From assembly GCA_023446155.1 (NCBI GenBank), contig JAEXIT010000017.1:1-64000 (forward strand): a stretch of 64,000 bases of DNA. The letters run 5' to 3'. The DNA is from Bacteroidota bacterium (GTDB lineage: Bacteria; Bacteroidota; Bacteroidia; Flavobacteriales; Flavobacteriaceae). The notes beneath the pieces are model-generated. The model worked only from the letters and a program-made list of their open reading frames with translations. It was not told where the DNA came from and ran no database searches. Positions 43,614 through 51,453 of the stretch are shown piece by piece (the stretch's first letter is position 1; the number at the start of each line of letters is the position of its first letter). The position numbers were made by a program, and so were the translations under genes.

Positions 43614-44810
43614 TTAAAGTGCTCTAAAGAATTTATAACCCAATTGGAAGTTGGAAATGTCGTATTCGGATTTACCATCTATAGCCATGTCGGATAATAT
43701 TTTGCCTAACAATGGTGTGAATTTGGCCGCCCATCCGGTCGCATAGACCACAATGTTTTTATGATTCGGTACATAGCTCGGTGCAAAATCGATGATCAAT
43801 TCTTTATTAGGAATTTTGCTCAACGCGATCAGACAGGTTGACGCAAAACAGGTTTCGGTATCCAGTCCGGTCATATGGTTTTTAACCCATTCGGACGTAT
43901 AGTCTAATTCTTTTTGATTCGGAATAAATGAGCGGTCGTAGGGTTCGTCCAACGGTTCGATTACAAAATCGGGCGCAACGCGGATATAGCCCGGATGATC
44001 CCAGTCGACTTCCGGGAAGCCATAAAATTGATTGCCATTGTCGCCTTCGGCGTTTTGGAAGACAAACCAGGTTGGATATTTTACTTTTTCATCCGTCTTT
44101 TTAAAATAGGCTGAAGCCATATTCCAATAGGTCGCTTCAATCGTAAAATCCAATAAGTTGATCACGCTATTAATATATGGACCCGGTGTGATGACGATTT
44201 TTTTAGCGGCATAATAACCGTTGGGCGTGGTAAGGTGAAATAAATTGCCTTTTCGCTCGATATTGGTTACCGGCGATTGTTCCATCAAAGTGGTATTCGC
44301 ATCTTTTTTACAAAGCTCCAGTAAGGTTTCGATAGTCGCTTTAAAGTTGATACTTGCCCCGTCGGCCTGAAATAACCCGGTATAGGTATCGGGCAGGTTA
44401 CGGAAGTTGTATTGTTCTTCGACTTCCTTTGCGGTTAGTTTGGTATACGGAACATTGAGTTCTTTTAGTGCGATTTCGGCTTTTGCGATATTTCCTTCGG
44501 TAGAATGTACGTCCGGATCACCAAACCAAAGGGTACCGACTTTGTCGAGTAGTTCGGTTTCGGTATGACTTTGGAGTTCTTTCCAATACGGTAACGAATC
44601 CAGTGCCATCTGAACCATATATTTTTCAGGATACGGAATACGAAATTGTCGGGAAACTCCTGCAGAACTTCCTTGTTGGTTTACAAAAGTAAACTGTTCC
44701 AATACGAGTGTTTTAGCATTTCTTTTTCCCGAATAGTAGGCTGTGGATAATCCCATAGCGCCACCACCGATCACGATCACGTCATAAACGTCATTTGCAG
44801 TAGTCTCCAT
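43614..44810 (-). CDS. SolA/sarcosine-oxidase-type FAD oxidoreductase
   Basis: The 398-residue protein has VIVIGGGAMGLSTAYY and EQFTFVNQQGSSAGVSRQFR, then FQADGASINFKA and VYATGWAAKFTPLLGKIL, matching the monomeric sarcosine oxidase / N-methyl-L-tryptophan oxidase group. It oxidises N-methyl amino acids or similar amines and makes formaldehyde or the imine product plus H2O2. First gene of a two-gene operon with the amine oxidase. Confidence 0.88.
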   Translation of the reverse strand: METTANDVYDVIVIGGGAMGLSTAYYSGKRNAKTLVLEQFTFVNQQGSSAGVSRQFRIPYPEKYMVQMALDSLPYWKELQSHTETELLDKVGTLWFGDPDVHSTEGNIAKAEIALKELNVPYTKLTAKEVEEQYNFRNLPDTYTGLFQADGASINFKATIETLLELCKKDANTTLMEQSPVTNIERKGNLFHLTTPNGYYAAKKIVITPGPYINSVINLLDFTIEATYWNMASAYFKKTDEKVKYPTWFVFQNAEGDNGNQFYGFPEVDWDHPGYIRVAPDFVIEPLDEPYDRSFIPNQKELDYTSEWVKNHMTGLDTETCFASTCLIALSKIPNKELIIDFAPSYVPNHKNIVVYATGWAAKFTPLLGKILSDMAIDGKSEYDISNFQLGYKFFRAL

Positions 44811-44920
44811 AATAAGATGTAAGTTGTCTTGGTTATGAAGCTAAAATTAGGCGCTATCCGGGAAGAATTTTACAGTATAAACACCTGTTTTTAACGTTTT
44901 GTGATAAAATGAGAAGTTGT

Positions 44921-45826
44921 TTATAATGTATATAGAAGTTGTACTAGAAATTTGTTTTCGGTAAACTGGTTTTTGGTTTTAAAGAATTGATTTTTGTCGC
45001 CACGCTTGGTGAAAAGCAAGTTATTCGATTTTCCGGAGCTAAATTGCAACGCTACCGAGAGGTGTTTTGATAGCGAATAATGCAGTTCGATGAGGTAACC
45101 TATTTGAAGTGCTTCGGCTTTAAAATCCTGAGTTTCATCAAAGGTTAGCGGCAAGTTTCCGGACGAACCGATAAATTGCGATTTATAGGTACTATTACTC
45201 ACAAATGCTCCCAAAGAAGGTGTGAATTTGTTGAGGTTGTAATAGAATTGAACGGGAAGTTGTAATTGGAAATTTTTATTGTCGATCGTTTTAAAAAGCT
45301 TCGGCTGCTTGTTGTTTGTAAAATAATAACCGTTAAGAACACCCTCACTTTGTGCGGCATCAAACGAAAAGGAACCCATCCAGTAAAAGGCATCGAATCC
45401 AATTCCGACAGAAAAATCAGAATTAAAAAGTGCTTTTCGGGTCCAGATTCCCAATCCCAAACCAATGGTGTTGGGCGCGTTCATTTCTTTAAGCAGACTA
45501 TTACGGGCGAGGCCAAGATGTAATTTTCCACCAAAAAACCAACTTTTCGGTCGCTGTTTTTCGATTCTTTTTTTATCGGTTACCAAAACCAACGTATCGA
45601 TCGCGATCTCGAATTTTTTTCCGTTTTGGATTAATTCCAGTTTGTCTTTTTTATCGGATTCGGAAGTAAAAACCGCCTTGTCTATTTTGGAAAAAGGTTT
45701 TTCCACAAAAACAGTGTCGTACACGATGACTTCTTCATATACAAAAATGGTGTCTGTCTTTTTTTCCTGTGAAAAAACAACGCTGGTCAATGCTAAAAAA
45801 AGGAGTAGAAGTTTATCGCGTAACAT
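44921..45826 (-). CDS. Outer-membrane barrel-like protein, last gene of the membrane-sigma operon
   Basis: A 301-residue protein with signal peptide (ending VVFSQ at about 20), a short periplasmic segment EKKTDTIFVYEEVIVYDTVFVEK with two DTxFV repeats, then a region of alternating hydrophobic and polar residues ending KFLVQLLYTL with an aromatic/hydrophobic terminus, as in barrel proteins. Its ATG lies 14 bases inside the sigma-factor gene, so it is translationally coupled to it. The DTIFV-type motif resembles KKDTIYVTR at the end of the sigma protein, hinting that the two periplasmic parts interact. Confidence 0.75.
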   Translation of the reverse strand: MLRDKLLLLFLALTSVVFSQEKKTDTIFVYEEVIVYDTVFVEKPFSKIDKAVFTSESDKKDKLELIQNGKKFEIAIDTLVLVTDKKRIEKQRPKSWFFGGKLHLGLARNSLLKEMNAPNTIGLGLGIWTRKALFNSDFSVGIGFDAFYWMGSFSFDAAQSEGVLNGYYFTNNKQPKLFKTIDNKNFQLQLPVQFYYNLNKFTPSLGAFVSNSTYKSQFIGSSGNLPLTFDETQDFKAEALQIGYLIELHYSLSKHLSVALQFSSGKSNNLLFTKRGDKNQFFKTKNQFTENKFLVQLLYTL

Positions 45827-46913
45827 AAATAGTATCTTTTTTTACAATTTGTTTTTTAACGACAACTACTTTTGGAGGTTCTTCCTGTATTGAATCTTTT
45901 AGTGAGGCAACAATTGAATTTGCAGTTGTTTTGGGCGTATTATTTTTTAAAACCGATGCTTTTTCCGGTGCCGCAATCGTTTCTGTTTTATCTGGTTTTG
46001 GAATAGCGATTGTTTTGGTTTTTGCGGAATCTGTTGCGTTTGTATGCGTTTGGTTGATAACGGTAGTCGTGATTGGCTTTGGATGTAATACCGGCATTTT
46101 TTGCTCTGGATTAGTGTTGTCATGGAATAGGTAAGCGTACATACAAACGCTGAGTATGCTGATCAAAATCAAGCTTGCGGCGATCGTTTTTACAGCGAAA
46201 ACGTTTTTGGTCAAACCGATAAAATCCTTTGGGAAGGGCACGTTTCCGGAATGTAATTCTAATTTTTTCTGCGGTTGTATTTCAAAATCCCGGAACGGTT
46301 TTCTGTAATAGTTAGCAAACATCTGATCGCCGAATCCTAAGAAAAGTAGAAAAGCAACGCGGCGTTTTTTCTTTTGATCAACAGGTTTTTCCTGAATTTT
46401 TTCGAGTAAAAAGGCCTGAATGGCTTTTCGGGCGCGGAATAAATGTGATTTTGAAGTTCCGGTCGAGATGTTGAGTATTTTGCTGATTTCAACATGTGAA
46501 AACTGGTCGATCACATAGAGGTTAAAAACCGATTTATGATGTTCCGGCAAATGGTCGATCGCTTCCAATATATCGTTCTTTTCCAAATCGGAAGTCAGTA
46601 GTATGCTCTTGGTGTCTATTTCTGCAATGTTCATAAGGGTAGTGGCATCAGCAATTTCACAGTCTTGATCAGTTGAAAAATTTATTTTTTTGGTTTCTTT
46701 TAAATGATGGAGCGCCATGTTGATCACGATTCGGCTTAACCAGCCATTTAAAGCGTTGGCGTCTTTTAGGGTGTTTTCTTTTTGGATGGCCACAATAAAA
46801 GAATCCTGAATAATGTCTTCGGCCGTGGCCAGATCTTTTATATACCTGCGACAAATCCCCAGTAATTTTGGGGATGTGTTGTTGTAAATTTCGTTCCAGT
46901 TAAAAGTCGCCAT
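45813..46913 (-). CDS. ECF sigma factor with C-terminal transmembrane helix and periplasmic tail
   Basis: The 366-residue protein begins with sigma-70 region 2 (about 10-75: AEDIIQDSFIVAIQKE, LNGWLSRIVINMAL) and region 4 (about 115-172: HLPEHHKSVFNLYVIDQFSH then ISKILNISTGTSKSHLFRAR), so it should direct RNA polymerase. Unlike ordinary ECF sigma factors of about 180-200 residues, it continues with a basic linker, one transmembrane helix at 242-263 (KTIAASLILISILSVCMYAYLF) and a Pro/Thr/Lys-rich tail of about 100 residues ending KKDTIYVTR. The tail position replaces a separate anti-sigma protein. It lies three bases after the lipoprotein gene and overlaps the barrel gene by 14 bases. Confidence 0.88.
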   Translation of the reverse strand: MATFNWNEIYNNTSPKLLGICRRYIKDLATAEDIIQDSFIVAIQKENTLKDANALNGWLSRIVINMALHHLKETKKINFSTDQDCEIADATTLMNIAEIDTKSILLTSDLEKNDILEAIDHLPEHHKSVFNLYVIDQFSHVEISKILNISTGTSKSHLFRARKAIQAFLLEKIQEKPVDQKKKRRVAFLLFLGFGDQMFANYYRKPFRDFEIQPQKKLELHSGNVPFPKDFIGLTKNVFAVKTIAASLILISILSVCMYAYLFHDNTNPEQKMPVLHPKPITTTVINQTHTNATDSAKTKTIAIPKPDKTETIAAPEKASVLKNNTPKTTANSIVASLKDSIQEEPPKVVVVKKQIVKKDTIYVTR

Positions 46914-46916
46914 AGT

Positions 46917-47924
46917 TTAATTTTGAACCACAAAAACCGACATAAAGGTGCCATCTGAATCATTAATGTGCATGGCTTCCACGCCGTTTACCACTAAATG
47001 ACTGGTATAACCCTCTCCAACGGCTACCTGCGTTATTTTGTAGGCGCCATTGTTTTGAATTTTAAAATCGATAATACCGCCCAATTCCGGCTGACTGTTA
47101 TCGAATGAAATTCCGTTTTTGTAAATGGTATTCGAACCATTCGTAAGATATAGATCCGATGCAAACTGCATTTTTGTGATTCCGTTGATCGGAGCCGGAA
47201 GTGACGTTTCTGCATTGGTGTTGGTATTTTTATAATAACCGGCATTGTTCAAGGTCCCGTAAACAAACATTTCGCTGCCATTGGAAGCCAGGCCATTTAT
47301 GATCGAATTTGGAATTGGGTTAAAAGTACTGTTGGCATAATAACCGTTAAGCGTCTCATTACCGTTGGCAGAAGCCGTGATATAAACCGTGTTGTTTAGT
47401 ATTTTAATTTGCGGAAGATTCTGAACATAACTACCGTAATTACGAACCTCGGTTTTAACGCCGTTTTTCCAATAGGCAAGCGTATAGTCATCGAAAGCGA
47501 TAATCGGTTTTTTGGTATAACCTACAAAGTAAACATCGTTTCCAACGACTTCCATATCGGTGATGGTCATCACTTGCTCCTCATCGGTACTTAAGCTGGC
47601 TTTTAGATTGGTTAGTAGGCCGTTTTTCCAAAACATCGGAACGTTTTCAAGTGCCGTTGTTGTCGCTCCTATGCCGATTCCCAAAACATAGACATCGTTA
47701 TTAGATACAATTATTTTGTTTGCCGATGGACCTGTAAATCCATTGGAATCGAGAAAAACAGGTTGGTTGTTTTTCCAATAACACGCCTGATTGTCCTTTT
47801 GTCCGGCAACATAAACATCGGCCGAGTTCGTCGCTGTAACATTGGAATTCGAAACCAGATCTTCACTGCAGGAAGTTTGTAATAACCCGGTTGCCAGAGT
47901 CAGAACAAGTAAAATTTTTTTCAT
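46917..47924 (-). CDS. Lipoprotein with repetitive propeller-like sequence, first gene of the membrane-sigma operon
   Basis: A 335-residue protein with a lipoprotein signal (lipobox LQTSC, cysteine at about 19). The mature part repeats a short unit of the form NDVYVLG..., NDVYFVGYTKK, NTVYITASANG, SEMFVYGT with YWKN or YKN before it, spaced roughly every 45 residues, suggesting a beta-propeller of six or so blades. It stops three bases before the membrane sigma gene, so it is the first gene of that operon and probably a surface or periplasmic partner. No named family is recognised. Confidence 0.72.
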   Translation of the reverse strand: MKKILLVLTLATGLLQTSCSEDLVSNSNVTATNSADVYVAGQKDNQACYWKNNQPVFLDSNGFTGPSANKIIVSNNDVYVLGIGIGATTTALENVPMFWKNGLLTNLKASLSTDEEQVMTITDMEVVGNDVYFVGYTKKPIIAFDDYTLAYWKNGVKTEVRNYGSYVQNLPQIKILNNTVYITASANGNETLNGYYANSTFNPIPNSIINGLASNGSEMFVYGTLNNAGYYKNTNTNAETSLPAPINGITKMQFASDLYLTNGSNTIYKNGISFDNSQPELGGIIDFKIQNNGAYKITQVAVGEGYTSHLVVNGVEAMHINDSDGTFMSVFVVQN

Positions 47925-48235
47925 AATAAAAATAAAATTAGGGTTAATATACTTTAATTTTATTATAAGAGTGAAAAATCAATAAGGGTTGCAGTAAAAA
48001 AATAAAAATAATTAAAAATATTTTAGTGCTTACTTTGATCGAAATGATTATTGCTGATTTGCAAATGGAAAGGAGTGATTTTTGAGAAAGTATATAAAAA
48101 CAAAAAACCACTCGAAATGAGTGGTTTTGTAAGTGGTGCCTCTAGAAAGAGGTTTTTTGCTTATTAGTTATGGACTATCAGTGATTTTTTTGTGTTTTTG
48201 TCTCTTGGCAGAAAAGAGGAATAGAAAACTTTAAT
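47925..48235. other. Intergenic region holding the tRNA-Phe-derived direct repeat
   Basis: AT-rich with no gene. It contains the copy of the tRNA-Phe 3-prime end and terminator (48087-48142) that bounds the AT-rich island, and the leader of the sigma operon. A short + strand hairpin CCTCT / AGAGG with T-run follows the repeat (48140-48156). Confidence 0.6.
48087..48142 (-). repeat. tRNA-Phe 3-prime end and terminator, duplicated copy (att-like)
   Basis: Read on the minus strand it begins with GAGGCACCACTTAC, the end of tRNA-Phe, then the CCACTC / GAGTGG terminator hairpin at 48108-48124 followed by T-run and TATAC. The tRNA part is truncated, so no functional tRNA is present. The partner copy is at 51210-51264. 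Confidence 0.85.
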
Positions 48236-50227
48236 TTATTTTGATTCTAAATTTTTTGTGCTATTAATACTTAATTTAAGATCAATATTTCCTTTTTTAT
48301 TTGATGCTTTTATTGTGTTAATTTCACTTCTCAATTCTTTTACCTCCGCTTTGTGTATTTTGGACAAAGAATCAATATGTTTTTTGATAAGTTTTTCAAC
48401 TGTACTCTTTTTCTTTTTTTCGTCTAATTCGTCATTCTTTTCTTTAAAGAAGAATACAGAAGACAATATCACGGCAATACCAATATAGATCAATAGAATA
48501 ATTTTTTTAAACCGATATATTTTTTCAAATCCTTTAGTTGAAATAAAAACAAGTAATAAAAAGGATAGGAGGGATGTCGAAAAAATTAGCAAAAATATTA
48601 TTGCTTTATAAAATGAATTAATGAATGAAAATCCTGAGACACTACCTACTATAAAAGAAATAATTGCTGTAAAAATAGTTATTGTTTCAATTGACTTTTT
48701 ATCATTATTTTCTACGCTCTGTTTTAACGATTTTATTTGATTAAATTCGTTATTCAATGAAGTGAAAACTTCTAAATGATTGAACTCGTTAATAAAATCA
48801 ATCTTTATTTTTTGAAAACCATAATTATTTTGCTCGATGGATAGAGGCAATAAAAATGAAGATGCAAAATAAATTTTTTCAAGAGTTTCGGAATTATAAG
48901 ATACTAAGCTTTCTTCGTATGGAAGTTGGTATAATAAGTTGTGATGATTCTCCGACCAATTTATTTTTCTCTCACATTCTGAAAATAATTCACGTATCTC
49001 CTTTAAATGTTTTTTTATTGGTATTTCAGTGTCAAAAGCTACTCTATTAGCAATTAGGTTTTTAAACTTCTTTACACGATATTGCAAATACTTGTAATCC
49101 ACCCAAAAGTTATCATTACTCGACTTGTTTTGCAAAGTTTTTATTTTATCCTTTAACTCAATTACCTTCGTTTCATTTACATCATCTTCATTAATTAGTA
49201 ATGAAAATTGATTATTTAGAGCATAATTTAAATTTTTATAAAAAAGATTTTTATTTGAGGAATATGAACTTTCCCTTTTTTCAATTTCAGTAATTACTTC
49301 TGATAAATTTTTATAATCAGGTTTAATGTCTTTATGATATTTTATTAAAAAATGTAAATCATAAAAATTTAAAGTACTTAAGTCTTGACTTAATTCACTG
49401 TATTTTTTTAGATAAAAGTCTTTGCCATTATATCCATAATGGTATTCTAAATATAATTTCCAGTCGTTTAATTTTGGGTTTGTATTATTATATTCAGGAG
49501 TATCTAATACAGAAAATAAATTATTGTCAATTAGATAACTTCTCACTGAAAACTGCATGTTCATTGTTAGGTGAGTAGTCTTCTGTCTGATTGCCCACTT
49601 GTATTTTAAAAATGAAATCTTTAAATTTAATGCACTTACATGCTTAAAAGGATATTTGTTTTTATTGATTGAATTTTCTAATTCAATCAAATCTTTAAAA
49701 TAGTCAATTCCTTCATCGAAAAAATGGTCATGTCTGTTAAGTTGTAATGTTGAATAAAAACTAATAATAGCTCCAATTATTTCATCGTCAAATTTGGATT
49801 CGTCAAGCATTGCTAAATTGTCGGGAGAAGATGAAAACAAAACATCATAATTAGGTGATGATTTGTTAATCATTATCAATTTGAAAAAATTGCTGTAACC
49901 TGATAGAATAACTTTTACACCCTTTATAAAGTTTTGGGTAGAATCCAATAAAATAGGGTCTTCTATTAGTTTAGTTACTAAACTATCATAGATAGAAGTT
50001 GCTTCCTTTTGAATCTCATCGAATGAGTTTTCTATATTTAGATCTTGTTCGTATTCTCCAGCAAGTATTGATTCAATAAAAAGATTTATAATATCAATCA
50101 ATGTGCTCTTTAGGAACTTTTCTAAATCTTCTTTTTTTATCTCATTGGCTTCGTTGGCAAAGGGTTTATGCCATTCAGTATTATCTAAAAATTGACTTTT
50201 TAGTAACTCGGGAACTTTAGCAACCAT
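48236..50227 (-). CDS. Large triple-membrane-span protein, putative effector paired with Panacea gene
   Basis: The 663-residue protein has a long soluble N-terminal part of about 515 residues, rich in Lys, Asn, Glu and Ile and mostly helical, followed by three transmembrane helices (about 516-536, 541-562, 576-594) and a C-terminal coiled coil (about 595-643). No enzyme motif or named family is recognised. Its ATG (50225-50227) directly abuts the stop of the Panacea gene, so it is translationally coupled. The combination suggests a membrane effector controlled by its partner, as in toxin-antitoxin or abortive-infection pairs; this is inference. Base composition differs strongly from neighbours. 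Confidence 0.7.
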   Translation of the reverse strand: MVAKVPELLKSQFLDNTEWHKPFANEANEIKKEDLEKFLKSTLIDIINLFIESILAGEYEQDLNIENSFDEIQKEATSIYDSLVTKLIEDPILLDSTQNFIKGVKVILSGYSNFFKLIMINKSSPNYDVLFSSSPDNLAMLDESKFDDEIIGAIISFYSTLQLNRHDHFFDEGIDYFKDLIELENSINKNKYPFKHVSALNLKISFLKYKWAIRQKTTHLTMNMQFSVRSYLIDNNLFSVLDTPEYNNTNPKLNDWKLYLEYHYGYNGKDFYLKKYSELSQDLSTLNFYDLHFLIKYHKDIKPDYKNLSEVITEIEKRESSYSSNKNLFYKNLNYALNNQFSLLINEDDVNETKVIELKDKIKTLQNKSSNDNFWVDYKYLQYRVKKFKNLIANRVAFDTEIPIKKHLKEIRELFSECERKINWSENHHNLLYQLPYEESLVSYNSETLEKIYFASSFLLPLSIEQNNYGFQKIKIDFINEFNHLEVFTSLNNEFNQIKSLKQSVENNDKKSIETITIFTAIISFIVGSVSGFSFINSFYKAIIFLLIFSTSLLSFLLLVFISTKGFEKIYRFKKIILLIYIGIAVILSSVFFFKEKNDELDEKKKKSTVEKLIKKHIDSLSKIHKAEVKELRSEINTIKASNKKGNIDLKLSINSTKNLESK

Positions 50228-50770
50228 TTATATTTGATAAAATTTATCTTCGCTTTTTATTTCATTTATAGCAATAGGCGAACTAAAAATATTTTTTTGT
50301 AATGCTATTTGATAATTTTTCTTCCATGAAAACCATCTATGACTTAATTCAACAAGTTCAAATGAAGAAAGTTGAATCAATTTATAGTTTGCTTCCTTAA
50401 GTTTTTTGATTGCTGTATCTATTTTCTGTTTTATTTCAGAATCTAATTCTAAAACACTATCAATATCTCTAATTATAGTTTTACTATTATCGATTTCAAT
50501 ATTAGTAATTTCTCCTCTTTTAATAGAATCATATATTTCACTTTCAACATGTCCGTAGGGCATGGCAACAAAATTATTAAATGGTGAATCGAGTAAAGTG
50601 TCCTTGGAGTCTTTAACAGTGTTAACAGATGAAACAAAAAAAAGCAATTTAAGGGCTTTTAGAGTACTAATGTCATTTTCTTCAAGCGAGTTTACACTTT
50701 CTTTATACCACTCTACTAATTTAAATAGCACGTATTCAAAGGCTTTTATTTTTAAAGTGTCTGTTGCCAT
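50228..50770 (-). CDS. Panacea (SocA-like, PF13274/DUF4065) domain protein
   Basis: The 180-residue protein shows the Panacea pattern: STLKALKLLFFVSSV at the start, PFNNFVAMPYGHVESEIYD in the middle and LSSFELVELSHRWFSW near the end, the conserved positions of the family. Panacea domains are known as neutralising antitoxin domains for many unrelated toxins. It is the first gene of the pair, its stop abuts the ATG of the membrane protein gene, and it lies in the tRNA-Phe island. Confidence 0.8.
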   Translation of the reverse strand: MATDTLKIKAFEYVLFKLVEWYKESVNSLEENDISTLKALKLLFFVSSVNTVKDSKDTLLDSPFNNFVAMPYGHVESEIYDSIKRGEITNIEIDNSKTIIRDIDSVLELDSEIKQKIDTAIKKLKEANYKLIQLSSFELVELSHRWFSWKKNYQIALQKNIFSSPIAINEIKSEDKFYQI

Positions 50771-51209
50771 TTGTTTTTTTAAGGTGTAAAAATATTAGGA
50801 TATAAGTAAATATATGATATTTTAAATATTGTCTTTGGTTTTTAACTTATATTTTTGGTTGAATGTAAAGGTATTCTTTTTTTATATGAACTATTGAATA
50901 TGGTTATCATTTGTCCGTTATTTCAATTGATTTTACTGTTTTAGAGTGTTTTTAAATATTGAATATGAGTCCTGTAAATTCTATAATAATGATTATTTTG
51001 TTGTTGAAAAACGGCTGAGATTCAGAAATGATTTTCCTGTATTTGTTAAATTCGACGTAGGTTCTTTTGAATTTCTAATTGTTTTGGAAATCTGTTTTTG
51101 ATTGTTCGGGTTTTGTGATTTTAGCCTTTAGGTTGGTGTAAATTTGATTTGAAAACCTATTTATATTTATTGTTATTACTTCTATTTTAAAATGCAGAAA
51201 TAGTTGTGA
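50771..51209. other. Long AT-rich leader of the Panacea module, 439 bases
   Basis: No gene was found. It separates the Panacea gene from the tRNA-Phe terminator copy. The sequence is strongly AT-rich with no clear promoter pair and could contain a small regulatory RNA or operator, but I see no definite structure. Confidence 0.4.
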
Positions 51210-51250
51210 AAAGTATATAAAAACAAAAAACCACTCGAAATGAGTGGTTT
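51210..51250 (-). terminator. Terminator of tRNA-Phe copy 1, direct-repeat partner
   Basis: Minus-strand stem CCACTC / GAGTGG with T-run and following TATAC. The 41 bases are identical to 48087-48127 at the far edge of the island. Confidence 0.9.
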
Positions 51251-51255
51251 GTAAG

Positions 51256-51328
51256 TGGTGCCTCCAGGAATCGAACCAGGGACACATGGATTTTCAGTCC
51301 ATTGCTCTACCAACTGAGCTAAGGCACC
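51256..51328 (-). tRNA. tRNA-Phe (GAA), copy 1
   Basis: A 73-base cloverleaf: acceptor GGTGCCT / AGGCACC, anticodon stem ATGGA / TCCAT with loop CTGAAAA giving GAA, T-loop TTCGATT. No CCA is encoded. The gene is identical to the copy at 54353-54425. Confidence 0.97.
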
Positions 51329-51344
51329 GTCCTTATTGCGGTTG

Positions 51345-51375
51345 CAAATATAGAATCATTTTTCGGTTTTCCAAC
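51345..51375 (-). promoter_or_regulatory. Promoter of tRNA-Phe copy 1
   Basis: Minus-strand TATATTTG (51345-51352) with GTTG 19 bases upstream (51372-51375), near-consensus for Bacteroidetes. Confidence 0.75.
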
Positions 51376-51453
51376 ACTTTTTTTTGGAAAAAAGAGACTG
51401 TTTTTGTAACTAACTCAATGTTAAGTAATTATTTTCTTAAATGTTTTTTTAGA

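Larger units (their letters stand above)
48087..51255. mobile_element. Putative integrated island downstream of tRNA-Phe, carrying a Panacea module
   Basis: The left edge (48087-48142) repeats the tRNA-Phe terminator and last acceptor bases that flank the intact tRNA gene (51210-51264): 41 bases identical, then one extra T, then 14 further identical bases (GTAAGTGGTGCCTC), and a partial match beyond. The cargo between the copies is visibly AT-rich; by hand, 13 of 60 bases are G or C at 49261-49320 against 27 of 60 at 52501-52560 in the GH92 gene. It contains a Panacea-domain gene and a large membrane protein gene. No integrase is present, so the insertion mechanism is unknown. Confidence 0.6.

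Noticed and set aside
48087..51272. An integrase or transposase gene within the tRNA-Phe island
   Set aside because: Both strands were searched for recombinase-like proteins; only the Panacea and membrane protein genes are supported.
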